Assembly (NCBI RefSeq): GCF_044761665.1 | Contig: NZ_JBIWCW010000003.1 | Coordinates: 124,001-188,000, forward strand | Reading direction: 5' to 3' | Length of the DNA: 64,000 nucleotides | Origin: Peribacillus sp044761665 | GTDB lineage: Bacteria; Bacillota; Bacilli; Bacillales; DSM-1321 | Program-made: the position numbers and the translations under genes | Shown here: in pieces, positions 51,624 through 60,520 of the stretch | Position numbering within the stretch: the first letter of the stretch is position 1 | Layout of the letters: the number at the start of each line of letters is the position of its first letter | The notes under the pieces: generated by a model | What the model saw: only the letters and a program-made list of their open reading frames with translations | Database searches by the model: none | Told to the model about the DNA's origin: nothing

Positions 51624-52733
51624 TTATGATTTAGTTTTTACATGTATGGTGAATGTAGTTAAGAAGTCTGTTGAATGACAAGTCAATGTGCCTTGATGCT
51701 TCAGGATGATTTCTTTACAAACAAAAAGGCCTAACCCCGTGCCCCTTTTTTTAGTTGTGATAAATGGTTCAAAGATGCTAGGGAGGACCTCGTCAGGTAT
51801 CTTTGGTCCGTTATTGGAAATATTCAAGGTTAGGAAACCCGAGGATACCGAACCTGAGATGTCTATAACTGGTTGCTGCAAATCGGCTACAACATCTAGC
51901 GCATTTAAAATGATATTAAGCAATACTTGTCTGAATTCCTCTTTAGACCCCACGATCTCGGCATCCTCATCGACCTTACAGGATATGGAAGCGTTCGCTT
52001 CTAAAATGCTAGGGTATAGAAATTCCAATACTTCCTTTACTAAGGAAGCGATTGGGAATATTTCATTTTGCGAAGAATCCGTTTCCTTCTTGGAAAGATT
52101 AAGAAACTGTGTAATCCGATAATTAAGTTGGTCTAATTCTTTTGAAATGATATCCAAATACTTGATTTCAGGCTGTTCGGCTTGCAGCAATTGAACGAAT
52201 CCCATTATCGAAGTGAGGGGATTCCGAAATTCATGGACAAAGCTCGATGTCATTTGGCCCAATAGTGTCAAGCGGTCTTTATGATTAGGATTAATCAGCT
52301 GATATTGCTTCGCGACCTGCTTCGTCTTCAAATCCGTGAAACTGGATAGAGCGAAATAAATGATTTTATCAAAATATGAATTCACCTGATGGATAACGGC
52401 AGATATTTCTCCTTTAACGATCTCATAATTTAGAAATTGATCGATGATGATAGACCTTCCAATCGAGGTTATAGAAAAGAAAATATCCATATTTAAATGT
52501 TGTTTGACTCGGTTAGCTGAAATTTTTTCTCCTAAATCCTTTAGCATCTCATCCATGTTAGTATCTGTATCTCTCAGTTGTTTCATCAGTGAATTTAAAA
52601 TTTTTTCTATTTCTTCTTCAAAAAAGTCTATATAACCATCGGGTAAATGTTTCAAGCGCTCTTTCCATTCGGAAAGGATAGTAGTTTTATGAGAAGATAG
52701 GAAGTGAAGAGTCATTTCTCGATTCAATACCAT
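51624..52733 (-). CDS. Soluble sensor histidine kinase (sporulation-kinase type)
   Basis: A 369-residue cytoplasmic kinase. The N-terminal helical sensor (about 1-150, LHFLSSHKTTILSEWKERL) resembles RsbR-type N-domains. The H-box SSFVHEFRNPLTSIMGFVQL is the form typical of the KinA-KinE group feeding Spo0F. The ATP domain has NIILNALDV (N), NNGPKIP (G1 variant) and KRGTGLGLFVCKEI (G2). No response regulator adjoins it, making it an orphan kinase. GGAGGG lies four bases before the ATG at 52733. Confidence 0.9.
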   Translation of the reverse strand: MVLNREMTLHFLSSHKTTILSEWKERLKHLPDGYIDFFEEEIEKILNSLMKQLRDTDTNMDEMLKDLGEKISANRVKQHLNMDIFFSITSIGRSIIIDQFLNYEIVKGEISAVIHQVNSYFDKIIYFALSSFTDLKTKQVAKQYQLINPNHKDRLTLLGQMTSSFVHEFRNPLTSIMGFVQLLQAEQPEIKYLDIISKELDQLNYRITQFLNLSKKETDSSQNEIFPIASLVKEVLEFLYPSILEANASISCKVDEDAEIVGSKEEFRQVLLNIILNALDVVADLQQPVIDISGSVSSGFLTLNISNNGPKIPDEVLPSIFEPFITTKKRGTGLGLFVCKEIILKHQGTLTCHSTDFLTTFTIHVKTKS

Positions 52734-52937
52734 TTTGCCCTCCATCGTGTAGGAAAATGAATTTATTTACTTTTAATGAATTAATTAGCATATACTTCCA
52801 GAATGTTATATACGTTTTTAATAATACCAGATTAAAAGCTTTCTTTAAATACTCATTTAAGGGGGGAAAAGTACAGGAATTCTGTGGTGATCTATTAATT
52901 GCAGGTAAATAACGTGAAAATAAGGTATTGTATATTA

Positions 52938-52978
52938 AAAAAAAGGTACCGCAACTTAATGACGGGTACCTTTTTTTT
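52938..52978 (-). terminator. Terminator of the CDF transporter gene
   Basis: AAGGTACCCG and CGGTACCTT arms with long flanking A/T runs; on the minus strand it ends in nine T. Confidence 0.85.
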
Positions 52979-53843
52979 GAAAGACATATGGTTCAATATG
53001 AACGATGACATGTTTAACGCCATGTTCCTTTAGAAGGTTTTCTTCCACTTTCACAGTGATATCGTGACTTTGGATGACGGTCAAAAGCGGATTGACATGA
53101 ATGGTAGCTTCGACAAGGATTTCATTTCCGTGCATTCGAGCTTTGATTTCACTCATATCCTTCACTCCATCCGTTAGCAGGATGGTTTGACCGATTTCTT
53201 GTAGATGTTGTTCATCGAACCCATCCGTCAAAGAGAGTGAAGCGGCATGGAAAATATCCCAAGCGGTTTTACAAATCATCATTCCCACAACCAATGCAGC
53301 AACGGCATCCAACCATGAGATTCCGATTGTGGCCCCGATGATGCCTATGAAAGCGCCGATGCTGACCAAAGCATCCGAACGATTATCCTGTGCAACAGCC
53401 TGGATGGAAGCACTCTTTGTCTTTTTGCTCAAAGCTAAATTGTAGCGATAGACTCCGTACATGAAGATGGCGGAGAATAAAGCGACGTAAGCAGTAAACA
53501 TATCCGGTACAGCTTCCTTATTCTGTGAGAAGAAAGATTCTATGGCACTGTATATGACCTGTAGGCCAACCGTGATCATGATGAAGGCAGCAACCAATGA
53601 AGCGACGGTTTCAGCTCTCAGATGACCGTATGAATGATTATCATCAGGTGGTCGCTTTGATATTTTTAAACCTATTAATACAGCAACAGAGGCGATGATA
53701 TCGGTTGTGTTATTTAATCCATCTGCCCAAAGGCCCTTGGAGTCACCAAAATAACCAAATGTTAATTTGAGGGCTGACAAGAATATATATGCGGCAATAC
53801 TGATATAGGCACCCTTTTCAGCAGAAATTGAATGTTTATCCAT
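52956..53843 (-). CDS. CDF family cation efflux transporter (YdfM/FieF-like)
   Basis: A 295-residue cation diffusion facilitator with six helices and a C-terminal cytoplasmic domain. The helix-2 metal site is KGLWADGLNNTTDIIAS (D-x3-D pattern) and the helix-5 counterpart is AQDNRSDALVSIGA, the DD-DD type found in iron/manganese/zinc exporters, unlike the HD type of czcD at 18860. The last residues include HVIVHIEPY. Its own terminator overlaps the 3' end. Substrate metal unknown. Confidence 0.93.
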   Translation of the reverse strand: MDKHSISAEKGAYISIAAYIFLSALKLTFGYFGDSKGLWADGLNNTTDIIASVAVLIGLKISKRPPDDNHSYGHLRAETVASLVAAFIMITVGLQVIYSAIESFFSQNKEAVPDMFTAYVALFSAIFMYGVYRYNLALSKKTKSASIQAVAQDNRSDALVSIGAFIGIIGATIGISWLDAVAALVVGMMICKTAWDIFHAASLSLTDGFDEQHLQEIGQTILLTDGVKDMSEIKARMHGNEILVEATIHVNPLLTVIQSHDITVKVEENLLKEHGVKHVIVHIEPYVFQKKGTRH

Positions 53844-54097
53844 GTCTTTTCCCCCTCGTGCAAAAATAGCCTTAATAAAGATATCAAAACAAAGCCTAGT
53901 GAGTCTATAGAAAAATTGTCGACTTAATCCATCTAACTTGGCTTATGGCATGTGTATTGAAGATATAAAAAGAAGTTGGTTGTATGAAAAAATAAAACCA
54001 ATAAAAGGGAAATTTAAATGAATTTCTTTGCATTTATCTACTTGTTATTTATTGAAACTAGTAGTATATTCTAACCGAGGATTAAAAATTAAATACT

Positions 54098-54184
54098 TCC
54101 ACAAGGGGAGCCAAGATGGCTGAGAGTGAACGTTTGAGTTCAGACCCTATGAACCTGTTAGTTAGTACTAGCGTAGGGATGTGG
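54098..54184 (+). ncRNA. TPP (thiamine pyrophosphate) riboswitch
   Basis: The THI-box is recognisable: GGGGAGCC, the CTGAGA pyrimidine-binding motif, ACCCTATGAACCTG for the pyrophosphate arm, and TACTAGCGTAGGGA closing the aptamer. It lies about 110 bp upstream of thiT with an intrinsic terminator between. Confidence 0.96.
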
Positions 54185-54192
54185 TTTTGGAT

Positions 54193-54238
54193 AGCAATAC
54201 TGGGCATCCATTACCGCCCTGGTGTTGCTTTTTTGTAT
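54193..54238 (+). terminator. TPP-controlled terminator with competing hairpin
   Basis: GCAATACTGGGC pairs with GCCCTGGTGTTGC and is followed by TTTTTT. The T-run and last stem bases can instead pair with CAAAAAAGCAAC at 54241-54252, a mutually exclusive 12-bp hairpin. Confidence 0.85.
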
Positions 54239-54295
54239 GCCAAAAAAGCAACATGGGAACTCATGGGCACTTTTGCACGTGGAGAAGGGTGAGAG

Positions 54296-54877
54296 ATGAT
54301 GAAAAATAAAACATTATTCATGACAGAGATCGCTATTTTTTCTGCATTGGCATTACTGTTGGATTTAGTCTCCGGATTTGTTTTTGCAAGAATTTGGCCG
54401 CAGGGGGGATCGATTTCCATTGCCATGGTGCCAATTTTCTTGATGGCCTATCGCTGGGGGATCAAGGGTGGAATGGCAACCGGTTTATTATTGGGCCTTT
54501 TGCAGATAGTCGCTACGCCGGTTCAAATTATGACACCCCTTCAAGGCTTCATTGATTATTTCCTTGCTTTTACCGTCGTTGGGATTTCTGGATTATTCAT
54601 GAATGGATTCGTGAATAATTATAAAGAGGAGAACCTTATGAAAGCTAAATTATTTGGAATAGTCGGCATGTTCGTGGGCAGTATTCTGAGGTTTATCTGT
54701 CATTTTACATCAGGTATCGTTTTCTTTGGTGAATATGCGCCAGAAGGACAACCAGTCGTTCTTTATTCATTAATCTACAATGGGACATATATGCTGATTA
54801 GTTTCATCTTATCAGCGGTCGTGGTAATGGCGCTTTACTCGGCTGCTTCGAAAGTATTGATGAGAAAAGCCTATTAA
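54296..54877 (+). CDS. thiT: ECF-type thiamine transporter substrate-binding subunit
   Basis: A 193-residue membrane S-component for thiamine uptake that works with the shared ECF energising module. Six helices are visible. The L1 loop region FARIWPQGGSISIAMVPIFL carries the family signature, and the C-terminal half has the thiamine-binding Trp/Tyr/Asn segments (GEYAPEGQPVVLYSLIYNGT). The first of two ATGs follows AAGGGTG. A TPP riboswitch and terminator upstream confirm thiamine control. Confidence 0.95.
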   Translation: MMKNKTLFMTEIAIFSALALLLDLVSGFVFARIWPQGGSISIAMVPIFLMAYRWGIKGGMATGLLLGLLQIVATPVQIMTPLQGFIDYFLAFTVVGISGLFMNGFVNNYKEENLMKAKLFGIVGMFVGSILRFICHFTSGIVFFGEYAPEGQPVVLYSLIYNGTYMLISFILSAVVVMALYSAASKVLMRKAY

Positions 54878-54880
54878 GAG

Positions 54881-54919
54881 AAAAGGGCCGGCTCAAGAAT
54901 GAGCCGGCCCTTATTTTTA
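54881..54919. terminator. Bidirectional terminator between thiT and the stress-protein gene
   Basis: AAGGGCCGGCTCA and TGAGCCGGCCCTT form a strong stem with flanking A and T runs. Confidence 0.92.
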
Positions 54920-55441
54920 TTTTGCAATAAATACCGAGCAAGGTGCATGCTTGGCAATGGAACTGCTTGTGCTTCCAAGGAAGAATCGTTCCAAGCCACT
55001 TTTGGAACTGTTGCCGACGATGATAAGATCGGCATCCGTTTGCTTTGCGTAGGCACATATACTATCGGGGGCATTACCTTCCAATATCTCAATTTCCCCT
55101 TTAATATTGTATTCGTTTAGCAGGCTTAGTAAGTTACTTTCGGCGATTCTTGCGTTATTTTCAAAAACCGAGGGAGTATCGTTAGCCCTCATTTGAAGCT
55201 GATGTTCCACTTCTGTAACGGGATGTGTTTGTGAGGGGTCGACATAAAAGCCTGCTGCCGGGACGAATCCTGGAGCGGATGCACTTTCGATAATTCGATT
55301 TTCCCCCTTTTCATTCAAAACTTGAACAATGGTCAGTACAGCTTCAGGAAAGGCCCTTTTTAGTGTAGCTCCGTATTCTATTGCTCGTTTACTATCTTCA
55401 TTTCCATCATACGCGGTGACAATTCGTTTCAATTCCTTCAT
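54917..55441 (-). CDS. Universal stress protein (UspA family)
   Basis: A 174-residue cytoplasmic nucleotide-binding protein. It begins KRIVTAYDGNEDSKRAI (the first strand and Asp of the ATP site) and ends with the ATP motif IVGNSSKSGLERFFLGSTSS (G-x2-G-x9-G-S/T pattern), then APCSVFIAK. A loop insert of about 30 residues (residues 55-85) makes it longer than typical members. The start at 55441 follows GGGGAGAG; the longer upstream frame is unlikely to be translated. Role in stress survival is inferred from the family. Confidence 0.9.
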   Translation of the reverse strand: MKELKRIVTAYDGNEDSKRAIEYGATLKRAFPEAVLTIVQVLNEKGENRIIESASAPGFVPAAGFYVDPSQTHPVTEVEHQLQMRANDTPSVFENNARIAESNLLSLLNEYNIKGEIEILEGNAPDSICAYAKQTDADLIIVGNSSKSGLERFFLGSTSSSIAKHAPCSVFIAK

Positions 55442-55724
55442 ATCGATCATCTCTCCCCATATTATGTCATTACAGGTTATATACCCATTTTTTTTGGCTT
55501 CATCCCTTTTTTCAAAGGTATATTGATTAATAAATGAGGGTAAAGGGTATGTGGAATAACTAGACATACATACGATGCATGTACTTTTGCATGGAAAAAG
55601 GATTAAAGGAAAAATGTTTGTAAGATAAAACTTTGTCTTTTAACCCATTGCAAGAGTTATCTTTCATAAAAAGGGTAAAATATTTTTAATGAAGCATGTC
55701 GCATCTGGGAAAATGGGGGTTCAA

Positions 55725-57698
55725 ATGAAAGGGTTATTGAAAATAGGTCTGATAATTTTATCAATCATTGTGGTAGTGGGAGTTGGTTTGTTCATTTATT
55801 TTAAACAAACTGTGGATATAAGTAATCTTCAGGATCAACTTCAGCAGCCGACAAAGATCTATGATGAGGATGGGAATGTAGCAAGTACCATTACGGCTAA
55901 TAAATCTGAAGGCGTCGCGATAGAGGAAATACCGGACCATGTCATCCAAGCGGTCGTTTCCATTGAGGATCACCGTTTTTATGAACATCATGGTATCGAT
56001 TATCAAGCAATTACGCGGGCCATGGTGAAAAATGTCAAGGCGAAAGGCGTAGTTGAAGGCGGAAGTACACTTACCCAGCAACTTGTAAAAATTACAATGC
56101 TTGAATCAGATCGTACCCTGAAACGGAAGATAGAAGAGTTTTTTATCGCTCAGGAAATGGAAAGTACGTATACGAAAGATGAGATTTTGGAAATGTATGT
56201 GAACCAGGTTTACTTTGGGCATGGTGCCTGGGGACTTAAAAAGGCGGCAAACATCTATTTTTCCAAGGATGTTTCAGAATTAACCATCGCCGAAGGAGCT
56301 TTACTGGCGGGGGTCATTAACCTGCCCTCGAAGTTAGACCCGTATAAAAATCCTGATGGTGCGGTCAAGAGACGTGATTTGGTCCTTTCTAGGATGACTG
56401 AACATGGATATTTGACCGAAAAGGAAGCCACTTCTGCCAAAAAGGAGAAATTGTCACTTCTATTAGGTGAAAATACAGATCCTTTAAAGGGGAAATATCC
56501 TTATTATGTGGACCATGTCCTATCGGAAGCCACCAGTAAGTATGGCTTGGAACTTCAAGAACTGCTGACAAGGGGCTATAAAATCCATACTACGCTAAAT
56601 CAACCGATGCAGCAGGCAGCAGAAACGGTCTATAGCGAAGATGGCAATTTTCCTGCCGGGACAAGCGATGACAAACTGGTGCAAAGTGGAACGGTCCTCC
56701 TTCAACCTAAGACTGGAGGCATAAAGGCCCTTGTAGGAGGCAGGGGAGAACACCAATTCATGGGATACAACCGGGCAACACAGCTGAAGAGATCCCCTGG
56801 TTCGTCGATTAAACCGCTCGTGGCCTATACTCCTGCGATTGAAGAAGGATATGAAATCACGGATTCTATAAAAGATGAAAAGATGAAGTTCGGGAATTAT
56901 GAACCAACCAATTTGAATGGTACATACAAAGGGGAAGTGCCTATGTATGAAGCAGTAATGAATTCCTTAAATGTACCGACTGTTTGGCTGTTAAATGAAA
57001 TTGGTATCGATAAGGGATTGGATTCACTCAAGCGGTTCGGAATTCCTTACGAAAAGAACGACCGTAATCTGTCGATTGCCTTAGGTGGTATGGAGAAGGG
57101 CGTTTCTCCACTGCAAATGGCAGGAGCCTTTTCTGCATTTGCCAATGAGGGTAACCGTTATGATGCTCATGCCATTATCAAGATTGAAGATGCGGATGGA
57201 AAAGAGATCGCGGTCTGGAAGGAAAAAAAGACAAAGGTAACTTCTAAGGATGTCGTTGACAAGATGAATGCGATGCTTCTTGGGACAGTGAAATATGGAA
57301 CGGCCGAAAATGCCGCTGTCACTGGCTATGAAGTCGCAGGAAAGACAGGATCGACGCAGGTGCCGATTGAAGGCATTTCTGGGGTGAAGGATCAATGGTT
57401 CGTTGGTTATACACCTAATTTAGTAGGTGCTGTATGGGCCGGTTATGATAAAACGGACAAAAAACATCATCTAACCACACACAGCAGCCAGGGAAGTGCA
57501 ATCATCTTTCAAAAAATCATGGCTCAGGCATTAAAGAACGAAACGACCGAATCCTTCCATGCAGAAGATATCGGACCGTTGATAGCTGAACAGAAAGAAA
57601 AGGAAGAAGAAGAGGAAAGAAAGCAATACTGGATTGATAAGGGAAATGAAATTAAAGAAGGGCTAGGTAAATGGAAATCATGGGATATCCCATGGTAA
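55725..57698 (+). CDS. Class A penicillin-binding protein (transglycosylase/transpeptidase)
   Basis: A bifunctional murein synthase of 657 residues. After an N-terminal membrane anchor (about 5-28) comes the GT51 domain with catalytic Glu in VSIEDHRFYEHHGID and EGGSTLTQQLVK. The transpeptidase domain has SPGSSIKP (Ser-x2-Lys), MNSLNVP (S-x-N) and AGKTGSTQ (K-T-G). The C-terminus is a charged coiled segment ending SWDIPW. The ATG at 55725 is favoured because GGGGG lies upstream. It resembles B. subtilis PBP4/PbpD by length and architecture. Confidence 0.93.
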   Translation: MKGLLKIGLIILSIIVVVGVGLFIYFKQTVDISNLQDQLQQPTKIYDEDGNVASTITANKSEGVAIEEIPDHVIQAVVSIEDHRFYEHHGIDYQAITRAMVKNVKAKGVVEGGSTLTQQLVKITMLESDRTLKRKIEEFFIAQEMESTYTKDEILEMYVNQVYFGHGAWGLKKAANIYFSKDVSELTIAEGALLAGVINLPSKLDPYKNPDGAVKRRDLVLSRMTEHGYLTEKEATSAKKEKLSLLLGENTDPLKGKYPYYVDHVLSEATSKYGLELQELLTRGYKIHTTLNQPMQQAAETVYSEDGNFPAGTSDDKLVQSGTVLLQPKTGGIKALVGGRGEHQFMGYNRATQLKRSPGSSIKPLVAYTPAIEEGYEITDSIKDEKMKFGNYEPTNLNGTYKGEVPMYEAVMNSLNVPTVWLLNEIGIDKGLDSLKRFGIPYEKNDRNLSIALGGMEKGVSPLQMAGAFSAFANEGNRYDAHAIIKIEDADGKEIAVWKEKKTKVTSKDVVDKMNAMLLGTVKYGTAENAAVTGYEVAGKTGSTQVPIEGISGVKDQWFVGYTPNLVGAVWAGYDKTDKKHHLTTHSSQGSAIIFQKIMAQALKNETTESFHAEDIGPLIAEQKEKEEEEERKQYWIDKGNEIKEGLGKWKSWDIPW

Positions 57699-57721
57699 GA
57701 GGGAAAGAACCTACTCGACAC

Positions 57722-57758
57722 AAAAAAAAGACTGTCACATGTGGACAGTCTTTTTTCA
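57722..57758. terminator. Terminator after the PBP gene
   Basis: AAAAAAGACTGTC and GGACAGTCTTTTTT pair with a short loop. Confidence 0.92.
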
Positions 57759-57762
57759 TTCA

Positions 57763-57831
57763 TTAAAAAATGAAGTTTACAATTACACCGATAACGACGA
57801 TTGCTCCAATAATGGTTAAAATGGTTCTCAT
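57763..57831 (-). CDS. 22-residue hydrophobic membrane peptide
   Basis: MRTILTIIGAIVVIGVIVNF plus two residues forms a single membrane helix with one N-terminal Arg. AGAGGTG lies eight bases before the ATG, and the frame runs between the PBP terminator and the next gene. Small membrane peptides of this size occur in Bacillus, some of them stress-induced or toxin-like. I cannot assign a function. Confidence 0.5.
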   Translation of the reverse strand: MRTILTIIGAIVVIGVIVNFIF

Positions 57832-57867
57832 TTTCTAACACCTCTTCTAAATCTGATTTTTTATTTA

Positions 57868-58176
57868 TTAGATGCCAACGGTTTGGTTGGACTGAAAGCT
57901 TAATTCATTTTCATCATTTTCTTTGCAAATAGCTTGAACTTTATCCAACATTGCATGGACATTTTGTCCTTCCAAGATAACCTTCATATTTACACATTCT
58001 TGTAGGATGAGGACGAATGAGACAAAAGTAGAAAGTTTTGTAGCATCGACCATTTTATGATTGCAGATAAAATAAATATTTCCTTTAAATTCCTTTGTTA
58101 TTTGATATAGGTTCATGATTTGACGCATGGATAACCTTTTATTTGTTTTAATATCAGCAGAAATTACTTTGTTCAT
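57868..58176 (-). CDS. HPr-like protein lacking the phosphorylatable histidine
   Basis: A 102-residue protein whose central part aligns with the HPr fold: an IMNLYQITKEFKGNIYFICN helix-strand unit, the ATKLSTFVSFVLI block in place of the regulatory Ser46 helix, and NMKVILEGQNVHAMLDKVQAI as the last strand and helix. The His15 motif (H-x-R-P-A) is replaced by LSMRQIM, so no PTS phosphotransfer is expected. Ser in KLST may correspond to Ser46. A good site (AAGGAG) precedes the ATG. The fold assignment is moderately sure, the function unknown. Confidence 0.6.
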   Translation of the reverse strand: MNKVISADIKTNKRLSMRQIMNLYQITKEFKGNIYFICNHKMVDATKLSTFVSFVLILQECVNMKVILEGQNVHAMLDKVQAICKENDENELSFQSNQTVGI

Positions 58177-58556
58177 TGTTGTTTACTCCTTTAATTTATA
58201 TACTTTTTTGAAAAGCATAAATCAAAATGTTTGTGCCGTAATATTTTATCTTTTTGTTTTTGTAAGTGGGTTATGATGTATATTTACCCGCGTATATCAT
58301 TTTAAAACCTATTAGAAAATTTAGACTTGATGGAAGATAAGGCACATACTAACAGTGATAAAGAATGGCGATGTCATAGTACCTAGGAAAAGAACGAAGG
58401 ATACTATTGGTCAATTTGGTTTTATTGAAGATAAGTTGATTGTTCTGCCCAGTGGAGCAAAGCGTTTGTGAAAGACATCTGTAAATAAATCGTCGTTTTT
58501 ACTTTCGAGAATTATACTTTTTAGGTAAAATTAACTAAAAAGTCTAATAAAGGGGA
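58177..58556. other. Intergenic region with a short unassigned frame
   Basis: 380 bp. A plus-strand frame at 58355-58471 (38 codons from a GTG, containing IVPRKRTKDTIGQFGFIEDK) has protein-like composition but no ribosome binding site, and stops before the MFS gene; it may be a relic of a lost gene. The remainder is AT-rich with no terminator or repeat that I can support. Confidence 0.35.
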
Positions 58557-59834
58557 TTGGACGAGATTATAAAACTTTTTAAAAATAGGAATTATACGAA
58601 ATTATTTTTAGCGAACGTAACATCGCAAATGGGCGGGACCATCGGCATGACGGCATTCATGTTTTACCTATTAGACCGCTTCACCAATCAGCCGATGTAT
58701 GCAACGATTACGGAATTAATGTATTCTTTACCAACACTCGCTGTTTTCTTACTTGTTGGTGTTTTTGCTGACAGATTGGACCGGCAAAAGGTAGCATTGT
58801 ATTGTGATTGGATCTGCGCAGGCTTGTCGGTTTTATTTCTTCTCTCGTTAGAGCAAGAGCTCCTCATGGTCTCGTTTGCCATCATTTTTCTGAGAAGTGC
58901 CGTCAGGAATTTCTTTGTGCCAGCAGAGGCAGCGTTGATTCAAGGCATTTTGCTTAAAGAGGATTATACGATGGCGGCGGGTCTAAATCAGATGGTTTCG
59001 AGTTTGTTCATGCTTTTCGGAAACGGAATCGGCATTTTCATCTATTGGTCAGTCGGCATCGAGGGAGCAATTATCTTCGATGTGATCGGGTTTATAATCA
59101 GCGGCTTCTTGATTCGTTCCTGTCGGATTACACAAGAAATCAGACAGCCGAATGGAGTTTACCATTTGAAGGAACTGAGTGTAACAGGTGTTTGGGCAGA
59201 TTTTAAAATTGGCTGGCAATATATATGGCAGTATAAATTATTGTTTACGCTAATCAGCGGGTTTCTGGTATTTGGCATTGTAAATGGTGGGTTTTCCGTG
59301 ATGCAGGTTTTCATCTTGAAGTACAAACTTGAACCTGTTGATTATGAAAAGTATTCGGTCATCTTAGGGGTCATTTTTGGGGTAGGGATATTGCTGGGAA
59401 GCATCTTAGCGTCTATGCTGGCCAAAAAAATGAAGCTTCATCATATGATGGTCGTTGGCTTGCTGATATCGGGTGTGGGCACGGTTGCTGCCGGGCTTGT
59501 CGAAACGACCCTGCAATATATGATTGGTTTAGCCATCGTTGCTCTATCGCTTCCCATACTTAATGTATCCCTTGGAGGGTGGCTTCCAAGCCTCGTTGCT
59601 CCCGAAATGATGGGCAGGGTCCAAGGATGGATCAATCCCTTGGTGATGTTGTCACAATCGATCACCTTATTCTTGATTGCACTTGGATTCCCCGCCTATA
59701 TTTCAGTAGAAACATTATATTGGGTAGTTGGCGGGTCCCTGCTCTTTGTAGGTTTCCTATATATGACCATCATACCGAAATTCATCCATGAAAAAGCACC
59801 AGAAGCTGATGTGATGATGCAAGCAAGTAAATAA
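58557..59834 (+). CDS. Major facilitator superfamily transporter (EntS/MFS_3 type)
   Basis: A 425-residue 12-helix exporter. The loop 2-3 motif reads GVFADRLDRQKVAL (the G-x3-D-R-x-x-R/K pattern), and the second half has SMLAKKMKLHHMMVVGLLIS. The pattern is that of the MFS_3 group (enterobactin exporter-like, macrolide or multidrug efflux). The start is uncertain: TTG at 58557 directly abuts AAAGGGGA, which is too close, and ATT nine bases on would be better spaced. Substrate unknown. Confidence 0.88.
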   Translation: MDEIIKLFKNRNYTKLFLANVTSQMGGTIGMTAFMFYLLDRFTNQPMYATITELMYSLPTLAVFLLVGVFADRLDRQKVALYCDWICAGLSVLFLLSLEQELLMVSFAIIFLRSAVRNFFVPAEAALIQGILLKEDYTMAAGLNQMVSSLFMLFGNGIGIFIYWSVGIEGAIIFDVIGFIISGFLIRSCRITQEIRQPNGVYHLKELSVTGVWADFKIGWQYIWQYKLLFTLISGFLVFGIVNGGFSVMQVFILKYKLEPVDYEKYSVILGVIFGVGILLGSILASMLAKKMKLHHMMVVGLLISGVGTVAAGLVETTLQYMIGLAIVALSLPILNVSLGGWLPSLVAPEMMGRVQGWINPLVMLSQSITLFLIALGFPAYISVETLYWVVGGSLLFVGFLYMTIIPKFIHEKAPEADVMMQASK

Positions 59835-59910
59835 GTAAAAAACGGAACAAATCAATTTAAACCGGAGAAAATGTTGCGCTTTACTCCTGGGATTTAATTA
59901 GGGGGAGACT

Positions 59911-60414
59911 ATGGAATCGAAGCTAATAATCATACGAGGGAACTCTGGCAGTGGTAAAACAACGATTGCAAAAAGCCTTCAACTTCAGTTGGGAAAAGGA
60001 ACCCTATTGGTTTCTCAGGATACCGTTCGCCGTGACATGTTAATGGTTCACGATAGAGAAGGGAACCTTTCCATTGATTTGATACGGCAAATCACAGAAT
60101 ACGGCAAAGGCAAATGTGAATATGTCATCTTGGAAGGCATCTTACATAAAAATCTCTATGATGACATGCTCCATCATTTAATTCAGTTCTATAATGAAAA
60201 GGTCTATACTTACTATTTTGATTTATCCTTTGAAGAAACAGTCAAACGTCACAACTCTCGTTCAAAAAAGATGGATTTTGGAGAAGAGTCTTTACGTGCT
60301 TGGTGGAAGCCGAATGATTGTCTTGGCGTGGATAGAGAGAGGAATTTGACTGATGATATGTCACGGAACGATATAGTGAAACTAATTTTAGACCAGCTAC
60401 ATGCTTCAAATTGA
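59911..60414 (+). CDS. P-loop kinase (zeta-toxin/AAA_33-like)
   Basis: A 167-residue nucleotide-dependent kinase. Walker A is GNSGSGKTT (residues 10-18), followed by LLVSQDTVRRDML, the Asp/Arg segment typical of AAA_33 kinases, a Walker-B-like YVILEGIL, and the LID-type Arg-rich helix VKRHNSRSKK. It resembles B. subtilis-type kinases of unknown substrate (uridine- or chloramphenicol-kinase-like fold). There is no antitoxin partner, so a toxin role is unlikely. GGGGGAG precedes the ATG. Confidence 0.85.
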   Translation: MESKLIIIRGNSGSGKTTIAKSLQLQLGKGTLLVSQDTVRRDMLMVHDREGNLSIDLIRQITEYGKGKCEYVILEGILHKNLYDDMLHHLIQFYNEKVYTYYFDLSFEETVKRHNSRSKKMDFGEESLRAWWKPNDCLGVDRERNLTDDMSRNDIVKLILDQLHASN

Positions 60415-60448
60415 TTGGCAAGACTGTGTTTTACATATGCTCTTCAAT

Positions 60449-60493
60449 AAAAAAGCAGAGGAAGTTCCTACGTGAATTCCTCTGCTTTTTATA
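60449..60493. terminator. Bidirectional terminator
   Basis: AAAAAGCAGAGGAA and TTCCTCTGCTTTTT pair, between convergent genes. Confidence 0.92.
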
Positions 60494-60520
60494 TATTTTT
60501 AGAGATGGGGAATACAGACT

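Noticed and set aside
59911..60414. Zeta-type toxin of a toxin-antitoxin system
   Set aside because: The kinase fold fits, but no small antitoxin gene adjoins it and the gene stands alone with its own ribosome binding site.
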